DNA of 64,000 nt from Vibrio lentus (GTDB lineage Bacteria; Pseudomonadota; Gammaproteobacteria; Enterobacterales; Vibrionaceae), in assembly GCF_030409755.1 (NCBI RefSeq), contig NZ_JAUFQE010000002.1, positions 2,666,001-2,730,000 on the forward strand, written 5' to 3'. Numbering within the stretch: the first letter of the stretch is position 1; each line of letters starts with the position of its first letter. The notes beneath the pieces are model-generated. The model did no database searches, was not told where the DNA came from, and saw only the letters and a list, made by a program, of their open reading frames with translations. The position numbers were made by a program, and so were the translations under genes. This document shows positions 10,369 through 19,491 of this stretch, piece after piece.

Positions 10369-10725
10369 CTATAGCGGGTTGTTCCGCTTACACCAGTCAC
10401 CCGAAAGTATTTCTTTATTAGCTGTTAGATCAAGCTGATACAAATATACCCATGCTAATCCAAATATAGTCTCTATTTGCTCGCGACGATACTCAACAGG
10501 GACATCTTCTAGCCGATCGAGCGACTCCAAAATTTCGTCGTTAATGATATAGACCTCGCCAGCGACACTTTTCTTTCCAAAAATCATCGCCGGATAGGCA
10601 CCTAAATCAAAAAGAGTAAACGACTCTGGTGTATCAAAGCGCCCCAACAACTCACAATGCTGCAAATAGTGGTGATTAGACTGGCCTTCTCTCAACGTGC
10701 CATAGACGAACACAAGATGCTGCAT
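10369..10725 (-). CDS. ytfP: Gamma-glutamylcyclotransferase-like protein YtfP
   Basis: 118 residues with the family N-terminal signature VFVYGTLREG and a conserved LDRLEDVPVEYRRE segment carrying the candidate catalytic Glu. The fold belongs to the GGCT-like superfamily; the cellular substrate of bacterial YtfP is not settled. It lies 88 bases downstream of tamB, as in E. coli (tamA-tamB-ytfP), so it is probably the last gene of that unit. Confidence 0.88.
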   Translation of the reverse strand: MQHLVFVYGTLREGQSNHHYLQHCELLGRFDTPESFTLFDLGAYPAMIFGKKSVAGEVYIINDEILESLDRLEDVPVEYRREQIETIFGLAWVYLYQLDLTANKEILSGDWCKRNNPL

Positions 10726-10813
10726 AAACCCTCCACAAGCCCTTCATACTTTTACTTCGATGAATGGCTGAAACATTATCTACTCGAGCTCAAATTACTC
10801 TATTCAAACTTCT

Positions 10814-13800
10814 TTACTCGAACTCGAATTGATAAAGAAGGTCCACAGCACTGTCTAGGCCCGATACGGCTTCAACATAGAGATCCTGCATCAATCGATA
10901 ACGAACAGTAAATTCACCTAACGAGTTGAAGATACCCACGCCATATTTCACCTGTAAGCCAGGCAGAATGTAGCCACTTACCGTTACTTGTGAGTCATCA
11001 CCAGAACCTGCGGTATCCAGTTGTAAATCTTGCACACCAAACGCTTCACCGATTTCGCCGACAACTTTACCGCTCTTCGCCAAGCTCAAGCCAATTAAGG
11101 TGGTTGTCATCGAACCGCTCGACTCGCCGTCGATATCTTGGCCACGCAATATATAAGACAGCGCATTCGCTTGAGGCATCGCTGGGTCAGAATAAATCTC
11201 AATGGTCGGCTCTGTCGCAGGGCCCGTCACTCGAATACCTGCGGTCACATCATCCTGAGTATTATCTGGGTTACGTATCGCATTGATTGCTACGTATGGC
11301 TGATCCGGCGGACCATTCATTAGAATCTTACCTTCTTCGATCAACAGATCTTGTCCGAATGATTGGTAAGTACCATCGACGATGTTCACTTCACCGGTAA
11401 TGAATGGACCTTGGTCTTTTTGAGCCACATTGAGCTTACCAACCAAGTCGCCTTCAAGACCGAATGCTGACAATTTAAAGTCATCACCAATGGAGATATT
11501 AATATTGGTCATCACATTGAATGGAATCGTGTCTTCATTTTCTGGCTCAAGATCTTTATTCAAGATAACTTGATCAGAGGACACACCAACCGCTGTCGGC
11601 GGTAAGTCTTCGACAACAATACGTCCCCAAGGCAATGCAATATCACCCGTAATTTTTGCAAGCTCTGGCGTGACATCAATGGTCATGTCGGGAACAACCT
11701 TCACCTTCACCATAGGCGGGATAACAACCATCAACTCGTCGGCAAACACTCTGACATTAGAGTGCCATGCTTGAAGGTCCTGCCAATCCCCAGAGCCTTC
11801 GATATCAAGGTGACCATCCGGTGTTTCAACATTGGCATCTAACTTCGCGCTGTAGCCGTCAAAATCGAGGTCAATACGACCACCTTTAATATCCACTGGC
11901 GTCACATCGCCTTTGACTTGAATACCATCAACAGAGAATTGGCCAAAGACTTGAGGATGCATCAAGGAGCCTTTTACTTTTAAATCACTCTCAAGATCCG
12001 CCTTCAATAGGCTGTATTCACCAAGAATCGGCTGTAAGAAATCCAGATGGAACGTTGTCAGCTGAATTGCCGCATCAACCATTTTGTCGTCAGCGAGAAT
12101 ATCCGGTAGCGACACAGTGCCAGACAGGTCACCATTATCAGACACATCCAACTTAAAATCGGCATCCAGTTTGTTATCTTTCAGTTGGGCATTCAATGCA
12201 ACGCTTTCCCAACCTAATGTGATTGGCTCACCAACTTGCTGAACAACCTGACCTTTCGGCATATCGACGCTAACCGTCACCTCAGGTTCACCTTGTTCCG
12301 ACCACTTAGCATGAGCGGTCGCATTCACTAAGCCCTGTAGTTGTGTTTCTTTAGGCACAAAGGCTTTAATCTGTTCGAAGTCGAATTGGTTGATCGCCAA
12401 TTTGGCCTCACCCGACTTTCCGACACGCACGTCTTCATCCAGACACACACTCGAACCCGATTGCTTCCAACAGTGCGCTTGTACATCAGCAAACTGATTA
12501 TCGACATCCGCCTTAATTGCGACAGGTTGATCTAATACCCAAGGTCCCTGCTGAGTGGTAATTTTGACTCTATCTAACGCCCCATCCCAAATAAGAGAAG
12601 GTTTTTGAATCAACTCACCGGAAATCGCTAAGCTTGTAGACACGATGTCGGATATCACATCAAGTGTCACGGTATGCTTCTTCTCACCACCACTCACTGT
12701 TAAGTCGATGCTTTCAACACTCTGATCTTGATAGGTTAAGTTCTTGGCTTTTAGTACAAGATCAGCTTGAGCTTCAGGTAATGGCAGTGGAACCACAGAT
12801 CCATTGAGCGACAAGGATTCCAGTGTAGCCTCGTTATTCCAATCGACCTTATCAACATTTAAAGCAAGATCGACCTCAGGTTCTTTCGTTGGGCCGCTCA
12901 GTTGGATGCTACCAATCACTCTGCCTTTCAACTCGGGAATACTTTTTGCGATCTCAGGGAAGAAGATCTCAACGCCCATGTCCCATTGCTTATCAAGCTC
13001 ACCCAGCGCCTTAATCGAGTTAACACCGTGAGCCAAACTCAAACCACTGGTTTTCAGTTTAGGTTCACCGCTCGCGCTGCGATCAGACGCTGACAACTGC
13101 CCTTCGATATCCAGAGGGTATTCTCGCAAGATCCCTTCAATATCGAGCTTCGGTAGTTCAATCGCCCAACCACCCGCTTCCGTCAACTCACCCGAAGTGA
13201 CGATGCTTCCGCTAATGTTACCTTCGGCTTCAGGCCACTGTAGACCCGGTTGTATGTCTTTGAGCGTCACATCGGCTTGCCAATTAACGAGCTTCTTCCA
13301 GTTCGCTTTGACTACACCATTTAGTTCGCCACCCAAGGTATTCAGTTTCAAGCGTTCAAGTTCAATCTGTTCTGTGGTGCCTTTGCCTTGCAGGTCGATG
13401 GCTAACGCAGGTATCTCCTTACCGTTCGCTTTGCCTTTAAGTTGCACATTAAAACCATCTAATGAGCCATCGGCTTTGAACTTCTCGATAGCCGCTTGAT
13501 AGTCACTTTTACCGGTTAGAGGCCATTGCGCTTTACCTCCCTCTAAAAGAAGGTCAAATGGCAGAGTCGGTTCTAAGGGTTGAATATCACCAGACAGTTG
13601 TGCCTCAATCAATTCAGAAAACTGAGAATCTAAGTGCAGCTTAGCCACGCTGCCTTGTGCTTTCAGCGATAATTTCTGACCAGCGAGGTCGGTTTCTTTC
13701 ACTAACGCATCCAAAGAAAGTTCTAGCGGATAGCCATCCTTGAGCTCAACCTTCGTCGCTAAATTCGCGCTTACTTGTGGCATATCGAGTTCGAGAGTAG

Positions 13801-14572
13801 AAACATCGACCGTATGTTTCCCTGCTCGAGCTTCTAGTCCAAGGTGGTTTACCACAATCGGTGTTTCTTGTTCTAAAGTGAAATTGTTGAGATCAAAACG
13901 CTCAAGTACAACCTGCAAAGGAATTAAGACTTCAGGCAACTCGATAGCCGTTTTAGTAGCAGCCTCTGGTTCTACCGTTTCGGTTTGCGGTTCTTCTGTC
14001 GATTCTGCAAGCTTAACTTTTAGGTCATTGAACAAGGTTGGCGATACCGTCAGCGTTTCCCCCTGCATACCTAGAGCCGTTGAGAACAAACCCCATTCAA
14101 TTTCATGACCCAAGATATTCAATTTGATATCAGACAACGCGATACGATTGATCACTATTGGTAGTGGTGTTTTCACCGATGTCACGGGCGGAGTCGGTTC
14201 TGCTTCTTCTGTTGAAGCTGGTGGTAATTCAGTAAATGCGAAATCCAAACCTTGAATCGCTAAGCGGTCGACACACAATTTAGGGTCGAGTAAACAACGA
14301 GGATTAATCGCCAAGTTCAGCTTTTTTACCTTGGTGTCGATATGCAGGCTGTCATCTTTAAATTGAACATTATTAAGCGTAAAGCTTGGGAACAGAGCCC
14401 CTTTAGTGCTTTCTACTTTAAGTTGTGGCAATGCTTTTTCAGCGCCCCATAGCACTGTATTCAACCCAGGATTGGTGAACAAAACAAAACCGAGCAGGGC
14501 TATCAACAACAGCAAAATAGACGTCAGTGAAATTGACGTCCATTTTATGCATTTACCCATCACTTTGATCAT
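10814..14572 (-). CDS. tamB: Translocation and assembly module subunit TamB
   Basis: 1252 residues, near the E. coli length. One N-terminal membrane helix (about residues 13-33) anchors a very long repetitive beta-rich periplasmic body ending in the DUF490/TamB domain (final segment with VRYRLMQDLYVEAVSG). TamB bridges the inner membrane to TamA in the outer membrane and is implicated in autotransporter assembly and in phospholipid traffic to the outer membrane. Its start overlaps the tamA stop by four bases, indicating translational coupling. Confidence 0.95.
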   Translation of the reverse strand: MIKVMGKCIKWTSISLTSILLLLIALLGFVLFTNPGLNTVLWGAEKALPQLKVESTKGALFPSFTLNNVQFKDDSLHIDTKVKKLNLAINPRCLLDPKLCVDRLAIQGLDFAFTELPPASTEEAEPTPPVTSVKTPLPIVINRIALSDIKLNILGHEIEWGLFSTALGMQGETLTVSPTLFNDLKVKLAESTEEPQTETVEPEAATKTAIELPEVLIPLQVVLERFDLNNFTLEQETPIVVNHLGLEARAGKHTVDVSTLELDMPQVSANLATKVELKDGYPLELSLDALVKETDLAGQKLSLKAQGSVAKLHLDSQFSELIEAQLSGDIQPLEPTLPFDLLLEGGKAQWPLTGKSDYQAAIEKFKADGSLDGFNVQLKGKANGKEIPALAIDLQGKGTTEQIELERLKLNTLGGELNGVVKANWKKLVNWQADVTLKDIQPGLQWPEAEGNISGSIVTSGELTEAGGWAIELPKLDIEGILREYPLDIEGQLSASDRSASGEPKLKTSGLSLAHGVNSIKALGELDKQWDMGVEIFFPEIAKSIPELKGRVIGSIQLSGPTKEPEVDLALNVDKVDWNNEATLESLSLNGSVVPLPLPEAQADLVLKAKNLTYQDQSVESIDLTVSGGEKKHTVTLDVISDIVSTSLAISGELIQKPSLIWDGALDRVKITTQQGPWVLDQPVAIKADVDNQFADVQAHCWKQSGSSVCLDEDVRVGKSGEAKLAINQFDFEQIKAFVPKETQLQGLVNATAHAKWSEQGEPEVTVSVDMPKGQVVQQVGEPITLGWESVALNAQLKDNKLDADFKLDVSDNGDLSGTVSLPDILADDKMVDAAIQLTTFHLDFLQPILGEYSLLKADLESDLKVKGSLMHPQVFGQFSVDGIQVKGDVTPVDIKGGRIDLDFDGYSAKLDANVETPDGHLDIEGSGDWQDLQAWHSNVRVFADELMVVIPPMVKVKVVPDMTIDVTPELAKITGDIALPWGRIVVEDLPPTAVGVSSDQVILNKDLEPENEDTIPFNVMTNINISIGDDFKLSAFGLEGDLVGKLNVAQKDQGPFITGEVNIVDGTYQSFGQDLLIEEGKILMNGPPDQPYVAINAIRNPDNTQDDVTAGIRVTGPATEPTIEIYSDPAMPQANALSYILRGQDIDGESSGSMTTTLIGLSLAKSGKVVGEIGEAFGVQDLQLDTAGSGDDSQVTVSGYILPGLQVKYGVGIFNSLGEFTVRYRLMQDLYVEAVSGLDSAVDLLYQFEFE

Positions 14573-16281
14573 AATTCTGGCCCTAAGCTAAAGTGTAACT
14601 GGAACTCATCACCTTTTGCTGCATCTAGACCCCAAGCAAAATCTAAGCTCACAGGACCGACGGGCGACGCCCAACGAACCCCGACGCCGGTACCATGTTT
14701 CCATTCAGGTTTATCATTGAAGGCATCACCAATATCGTAGAAAGCCGCACCCCACCAATTCCCAACCAATCGGTATTGATATTCAAAAGAGCTGGTTGCA
14801 ATAAATTTTGCACCCGTTAGTGCGCCACTTTCATCACGAGGAGAGATAGATTCATAACCATAACCACGAATACTGTTATCACCACCGGCAAAGAACCTTA
14901 GCGAGGGAGACAGCTTCTCAAACTCGTCGGCAAAGTTTCCGCCGAATTGAAGGCGAGTTAAACCGCGGTGATTATTACCAATGCTGCGAATCCATGCGGT
15001 TTGGCCTTGAAAACGCACTACCTTAGTTTCAGATAATAAGGTGTCATCAGCCGCTTCAAACATAATGGTTTGTTTATCGCCCCACATCGGCATCGACCCA
15101 CCACGCGTTCGAGTTCGCGAGAAAGAGATACCCGGCAACACGAATTGCGCTAAGTCATCTTGCAAACCTTGTTCATAGTTTTCGACCAAGTATCGAATAA
15201 ATACAGTACGTTGCCAGCCATTATCCAGACGCCAATATCTTTCTAAGGCTAAGTTTGACTCCAAACTTTTTGTATCTCGGTTATCCAAGTTCTTCATACC
15301 GTACTTAATTTGATAGTAGTCATTAAGCACGTCATCCAATGGGATTTTATAAGCCGCGGTAATCGTCTGCTCGGGCTTGGAGATCGACAGGCTACTATTG
15401 AAGCTATGACCTTTCTCGTTAACCCAAGGTTTCTTCCATTTTAGGGTGCCTTTTACACCAAGGTCTGTTGATACACCGATACCTGTTTCGATTTGGTTAC
15501 GCGCTTGCGGAGCAAGACTCACCTTCATCGGAATTTCACGGCCTTCGCCCAATTGGCTTAAATCAGGTTCAACAAAAACAGAAGAGAACCAATCCGTATT
15601 GGACAGGTTTTGGTTGTACTCACCGACTTTGGTTATCGAGTAAGGTTCGCCATCCTCAAATGGTTTAAGTGACTGCACCTTATCTTCTTCAATCTGGCTA
15701 CCGGTAACCTGAGTGGTACCAAAGTGGTAGCGGATACCACTGTCATAATGAAGGCGAACATAAGCACGGTTTAATTCGGGAGCGACTTCGAGCTTACTGA
15801 GGTCGTAAGCCCCATCGAAATAACCTTTCGCTAATCCAAGGTTACGTATCGACGATTTCAAAGAATCATAATTACCATGATTAAGCACTGAGCCTTTAGA
15901 CAGATTGCTCTTGGCGATCAAAGCCAAAAAGTCAGGATCATCTTTGGCTTCACCAGTTAGAACGATATCTGAAGTATAAATAACAACAGGCTCTCCCTGC
16001 TCAACCGTGACCGTCAGCTCGGTATCATCTTCGGCGTGAGTAAATGTGATGCGAGGTTGGTAGTAACCTAATGCATTCAGCGCTTCTTTGATCATAGATT
16101 CCAAGCGTGATTGGAACCTTAGCGAAACCGAGTACTCTTCTTCAGGGATCGCACTCAGATAAGCATCAACATTATCCTCAAGCGCTCCATCTAGCCCTTT
16201 AATTTCAAGGGAAACGTCAGCGAAAGCGAGCGTCGATGACAGTAGAGTGCCAATCAGAACTGGTAAAGTTTTTCTTATCAT
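14569..16281 (-). CDS. tamA: Outer-membrane Omp85-family protein TamA
   Basis: 570 residues. A cleavable signal of about 21 residues is followed by three POTRA-type domains (to about residue 260) and a 16-strand beta barrel. The barrel contains the conserved FAGGDNSIRGYGYESISPR segment, the RGY motif of Omp85 proteins, and ends in an aromatic-type beta strand (FQLHFSLG). It forms the TAM complex with TamB. Divergent from msrA across about 195 bases. Confidence 0.95.
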   Translation of the reverse strand: MIRKTLPVLIGTLLSSTLAFADVSLEIKGLDGALEDNVDAYLSAIPEEEYSVSLRFQSRLESMIKEALNALGYYQPRITFTHAEDDTELTVTVEQGEPVVIYTSDIVLTGEAKDDPDFLALIAKSNLSKGSVLNHGNYDSLKSSIRNLGLAKGYFDGAYDLSKLEVAPELNRAYVRLHYDSGIRYHFGTTQVTGSQIEEDKVQSLKPFEDGEPYSITKVGEYNQNLSNTDWFSSVFVEPDLSQLGEGREIPMKVSLAPQARNQIETGIGVSTDLGVKGTLKWKKPWVNEKGHSFNSSLSISKPEQTITAAYKIPLDDVLNDYYQIKYGMKNLDNRDTKSLESNLALERYWRLDNGWQRTVFIRYLVENYEQGLQDDLAQFVLPGISFSRTRTRGGSMPMWGDKQTIMFEAADDTLLSETKVVRFQGQTAWIRSIGNNHRGLTRLQFGGNFADEFEKLSPSLRFFAGGDNSIRGYGYESISPRDESGALTGAKFIATSSFEYQYRLVGNWWGAAFYDIGDAFNDKPEWKHGTGVGVRWASPVGPVSLDFAWGLDAAKGDEFQLHFSLGPEL

Positions 16282-16476
16282 GTTTAATTGGTGAAGAAGT
16301 TATCAATACGTTAATAAGTGAAAAGAAATAATACCGCTAAAAAGGCATTGAGTCTGTAATAAATCCTGCAATAACACGGTCTAATTTAAAGACTTAGTCA
16401 ATATGAACTAACCGTTGATATGAACCTACAGTTAGTAAAAGCCAACGCGGTAAACGTATGCGAAAAGGAATATAAC

Positions 16477-17106
16477 ATGCTAAACAAACAACAACTGGTT
16501 TCCGCAGCAACCGCATTACCGGGAAATGCTGACCCAATCCAAATCACTGAGCGCCATTTTGTCAATCAAACGGATCTACTCGATGCTCCTACGGGTTCTC
16601 AACAAGAAGTCCTACTTGGTATGGGATGCTTCTGGGGAGCTGAGCGTTTATTCTGGCAACTGGATGGCGTGATCTCCACATCCGTTGGCTACGCAGGTGG
16701 GTACACGCTCAATCCTACTTATGAGCAGGTATGTAGCGGGCAAACCGGCCATACCGAAGTTGTTCGTGTCATTTTTGATAGCGAACAAACGTCTCTAGCT
16801 CGAATACTTGAGACCTTTTGGGAACGCCATGACCCAACTCAAGGTATGCGTCAAGGCAACGATTTGGGGACCCAATATCGCTCGGCAATTTACACATTCA
16901 GTGAACAGCAGCAAGCTGTCGCCGAACACTCCAAACAAGAATATCAACGAGCGATGACTGAATCTTTAGGCAACGAGATCACGACGGAAGTTCTACCTGC
17001 TGGAAAATATTTTTTCGCGGAAACCTACCACCAACAATACCTAGCAAAAAACCCTAACGGTTACTGTGGGTTGGGCGGTACGGGTGTGTGCTTCCCTCCA
17101 CAATAA
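16477..17106 (+). CDS. msrA: Peptide methionine sulfoxide reductase MsrA
   Basis: The frame opens at 16420, but the ATG at 16477 has the AAAAGGAA site and gives 209 residues, like E. coli MsrA (212). The catalytic motif is GCFWG at about residues 50-54 (Cys51), with the resolving Cys in the C-terminal [11 protein letters not shown] tail. It reduces methionine-S-sulfoxide, repairing oxidised proteins with thioredoxin. Neighbour of tamA as in E. coli. Ends at a strong terminator. Confidence 0.95.
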   Translation: MLNKQQLVSAATALPGNADPIQITERHFVNQTDLLDAPTGSQQEVLLGMGCFWGAERLFWQLDGVISTSVGYAGGYTLNPTYEQVCSGQTGHTEVVRVIFDSEQTSLARILETFWERHDPTQGMRQGNDLGTQYRSAIYTFSEQQQAVAEHSKQEYQRAMTESLGNEITTEVLPAGKYFFAETYHQQYLAKNPNGYCGLGGTGVCFPPQ

Positions 17107-17141
17107 TTTGTGTTAGGCATACCAACTAGAACGTCACCCAT

Positions 17142-17175
17142 AAAAAAAGGGCTTCCAATTAGGAAGCCCTTTTTC
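17142..17175. terminator. Bidirectional terminator, msrA / ytfK
   Basis: Stem AAAAAGGGCTTCC / GGAAGCCCTTTTT around AATTA, flanked by A and T tails, between the convergent msrA and ytfK. Confidence 0.88.
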
Positions 17176-17217
17176 ACTATAAATCTATTTAATACAAGAC
17201 AATTCAATAAAGCTCAG

Positions 17218-17418
17218 TTACACCGGCAGTGCAGCAATTGTGCCGTTAACTTCTTTAAAAATAGTGAGCTTTTGTTTGTCTGAAACTTCAGGAAGAAGCA
17301 CCTTGCCTTGGTCGAAGCGAAACTCTCCGATACCTTCAATAGCAAACTGGCCTTTGAACAGGACTTTAACGAAACGCGCCACCTGATGTGGACGGTAAGT
17401 AGAAAATTTTCTTAACAT
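17218..17418 (-). CDS. ytfK: YtfK-family small protein (DUF1107)
   Basis: 66 residues: YRPHQVARFVKVLFKGQFAI and GEFRFDQGKVLLP match the layout of E. coli YtfK (68 residues). E. coli YtfK binds SpoT and promotes (p)ppGpp accumulation under phosphate and fatty-acid starvation; carrying this over to Vibrio is inference. Located beside msrA and ytfJ, part of the same conserved neighbourhood. Confidence 0.87.
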   Translation of the reverse strand: MLRKFSTYRPHQVARFVKVLFKGQFAIEGIGEFRFDQGKVLLPEVSDKQKLTIFKEVNGTIAALPV

Positions 17419-17670
17419 AATACAACCTCAATTCCATTTGAGTACTACAGTCGCGCACCTGAACACCACCGTATTCAAAGCACATTAAATCGCTAATTCC
17501 TTTAGCAAACAGCAAGATAATCTATTGTTCATCTCGATATTGATGCATTATACCTTTTGGTAACAAGCCTGCAACTTATTTCTACGTCGTACGATAAAAA
17601 AGTTAAAGAGGCATTTTTCAAATTTCATATTATACTTCCAGAGCAAACCAATAAGCGGAACAAAAATATA

Positions 17671-18222
17671 ATGAAAAACAAAACTCTACTGGCTTTTTTA
17701 GCCGCAGCCTCTCCACTCTTTGCCAATGCTCACAACTTATCTGTAGGTGAAACTCTGCCTGCTGTCGATGTTAGCAACTATGGTGAAATCGTACTAAACG
17801 ACGGAAATACTGGATATCAAGCTTGGGCAACCAACGCTCTTCTAGGTAAAGTTCGCGTCGTTCAAGCAATCGCTGGCCGCAGCAGCTCTAAAGAGCTCAA
17901 CGCACCACTGATGGCAGCCATTACAGCATCGAAATTCGCAGAAGACAGCTACCAAACCACTACCATCATCAACCAAGATGATGCGATTTGGGGTACGGGG
18001 TCTTTTGTTAAATCATCAGCCGAAAGCAGCAAAGAAGAATTTCCATGGTCTTCTATGGTGCTAGATGAAGACGGAGCCGTCGCGTCATCATGGGCTTTAG
18101 CAGAAGAAAGCTCAGCGATTATCGTTCAAGACAAGCAAGGTAAAATATTGTTTGTTAAAGAAGGCGCTCTCAACGAATCAGAAGTCACGCAAGTTATTGA
18201 ATTGATTAAAGCCAGCCTTTAA
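17671..18222 (+). CDS. ytfJ: YtfJ-family periplasmic protein
   Basis: The frame opens at 17557; the ATG at 17671 is preferred because it begins a clean signal peptide (MKNKTLLAFLAAASPLFANA). That gives 183 residues, the E. coli YtfJ length. The body (GKVRVVQAIAGRSSSKELNA, YQTTTIINQDDAIWGTGSFV) has a thioredoxin-like/peroxiredoxin-like arrangement but no CxxC redox motif is seen. Function unknown; periplasmic by signal. Downstream hairpin at 18255-18290 may serve as its terminator. Confidence 0.88.
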   Translation: MKNKTLLAFLAAASPLFANAHNLSVGETLPAVDVSNYGEIVLNDGNTGYQAWATNALLGKVRVVQAIAGRSSSKELNAPLMAAITASKFAEDSYQTTTIINQDDAIWGTGSFVKSSAESSKEEFPWSSMVLDEDGAVASSWALAEESSAIIVQDKQGKILFVKEGALNESEVTQVIELIKASL

Positions 18223-18254
18223 TCAGATAATCGCGTCTTTTTCGAGACCTGACC

Positions 18255-18290
18255 AAAGGATATTGTTATATTATAACAGTATCCTTTTTT
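18255..18290 (+). promoter_or_regulatory. Zur operator, also a possible terminator of ytfJ
   Basis: The core TGTTATATTATAACA (18264-18278) is a perfect palindrome matching the known gamma-proteobacterial Zur consensus GTTATAWTATAAC. The symmetry extends to arms of 16 bases with one mismatch (AAAGGATATTGTTATA against AAAGGATACTGTTATA), followed by six T. It lies 35 bases before the first zinc-operon gene and overlaps likely -10 sequences (TATATT/TATAAC), so Zur-Zn would block the promoter. The T tail also lets it act as the ytfJ terminator (inference). Confidence 0.85.
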
Positions 18291-18312
18291 AATTCTGTGG
18301 TTAATCATCCTC

Positions 18313-18603
18313 ATGTGGCAAAACACACCTAACAATGTGAAACGCAAAACAGGCTTGTTGCTTGGGCTGATGCTCATGTTAAGCGTGTTAGCAGCGACAC
18401 ATATTGTGGATATCGACCCAGATCATCACTCTTCACATCATTGTGAGCTGTTTTCGATAAATCAGTTCATTACGGCGCACTCACTGCCACAGATCCCAGA
18501 GTTCCATTCAGAATTTACTGCCACTATCACAGAATCAGTAATTTCGTTACAGCGCTTGTATTTCGCTTATTTAGCACGTTCACCTCCTGTAAAGATCGCT
18601 TAA
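18313..18603 (+). CDS. DUF2607-like small protein, first gene of Zur-linked zinc operon
   Basis: 96 residues with one N-terminal hydrophobic helix (GLLLGLMLMLSVLAATHIV) followed by a short metal-ligand-rich patch DPDHHSSHHCE and a C-terminal region without clear motif. It resembles the DUF2607 proteins found at this position in vibrios. The His/Cys cluster just outside the membrane segment suggests a zinc-binding accessory of the downstream Zrg system; this is inference. Directly downstream of the Zur operator, 41 bases before the zrgA-like gene. Confidence 0.72.
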   Translation: MWQNTPNNVKRKTGLLLGLMLMLSVLAATHIVDIDPDHHSSHHCELFSINQFITAHSLPQIPEFHSEFTATITESVISLQRLYFAYLARSPPVKIA

Positions 18604-18644
18604 TTACCACTATTTTTTAATTAATCTTTATTCAGGAAAAAAAC

Positions 18645-19352
18645 ATGAAACCTACTATTTTAGCCGTTGTTATCGGCATGACTGTCTCTGCGAATGTTCT
18701 AGCTAACGAAGAGTTCCGCTCTCACGAAGCACACGTGCACGGTAAAGTTGAAGTAAACATAGCTCAAGATGGACAAGAGCTGCTTGTTGAAGTAACGGCT
18801 CCCGGCGCTGATGTGGTTGGCTTTGAACATGCTCCAGAGACTGCCGAGCAGAAGAAAGTGTTTGAGCAAGCTATCGCGCAATTAAATAAGCCAGAAGAGC
18901 TATTTGGTTTCAACAATGCAGGCTGTACGCTGAAGTTCAAGTCAGTGACGAACACCTTGGAAGGCGATCATGATGACCATGAAGGCCATGAAGGCCATGA
19001 CCACGCAGAACACGATCATGACGACCACAAAGGCCATGACCACGCGGAACACGATCATGACGACCACAAAGGCCATGACCACGCAGAACACGATCATGAC
19101 GACCACAAAGGCCATGACCATGCTGAACACGATCATGATGACCATGAAGGCCATGATCACTCAGAAGGTGGGCACGGTGAGTTCACTGTCGAGTATCATT
19201 ACCAATGTTCAAACATTGCGAAGCTGGATACCGTTAACACCCAATGGTTCTCTAAATTCGGCAACACCAAGTCTATGACTGTGAACCTGTTAACTGACAG
19301 CGCGCAAATTCAAGAAATACTTAATGCCGAGCGTATTAGTTTTCAATTCTAA
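18645..19352 (+). CDS. zrgA: ZrgA-family periplasmic zinc-uptake protein (DUF2796)
   Basis: 235 residues: signal peptide of about 20 residues, then a domain with SHEAHVHGKVEVNIAQDGQ typical of DUF2796/ZrgA, a long His/Asp-rich linker (about residues 108-178) and a closing domain with conserved YHYQC. The linker has four copies of a 13-residue unit (HDHAEHDHDDHKG and variants). In V. cholerae the ZrgABCDE system is a second zinc-uptake route beside ZnuABC. The position behind a Zur operator and before an ABC pair supports the same role here. Confidence 0.88.
   Translation: MKPTILAVVIGMTVSANVLANEEFRSHEAHVHGKVEVNIAQDGQELLVEVTAPGADVVGFEHAPETAEQKKVFEQAIAQLNKPEELFGFNNAGCTLKFKSVTNTLEGDHDDHEGHEGHDHAEHDHDDHKGHDHAEHDHDDHKGHDHAEHDHDDHKGHDHAEHDHDDHEGHDHSEGGHGEFTVEYHYQCSNIAKLDTVNTQWFSKFGNTKSMTVNLLTDSAQIQEILNAERISFQF
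18996..19151 (+). repeat. Four 39-bp tandem repeats encoding a His-rich zinc linker
   Basis: Four in-frame copies of a 39-base unit coding HDHAEHDHDDH plus KG or EG, inside zrgA at about residues 118-169. Copies differ by a few synonymous bases (for example GCAGAA, GCGGAA, GCTGAA), so they are not all recent. The unit multiplies His ligands and can change in number by slippage without breaking the frame. Confidence 0.9.
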
Positions 19353-19382
19353 TCACGATTAGATTGAATTAAACGCAGATAA

Positions 19383-19414
19383 ACAGCCAAGTAACGACCT
19401 GCTTACTTGGCTGT
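19383..19414 (+). other. Strong intercistronic stem-loop after zrgA
   Basis: Perfect 11-base stem ACAGCCAAGTA / TACTTGGCTGT around a 10-base loop, between zrgA and the ABC ATPase gene. No T run follows on the plus strand, so it is unlikely to be a full terminator. It may stabilise the upstream mRNA and set a high ratio of binding protein to transporter (inference). Confidence 0.7.
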
Positions 19415-19491
19415 GCAAATCGGTGTGTTCTGGGAATTTATTTTTCTAATAGCTGTCCAGTAAATACACCGCTTTAATCATTGGAGCTAAT

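Noticed and set aside
18942..19160. Antisense and alternate-frame ORFs across the His-rich repeat of zrgA
   Set aside because: Created by the 39-base repeat composition; no start signals and they lie fully inside a supported gene.
18985..19170. CRISPR array at the regularly spaced zrgA repeats
   Set aside because: Units are directly adjacent, in frame and have no spacers; they encode a His-rich protein segment.
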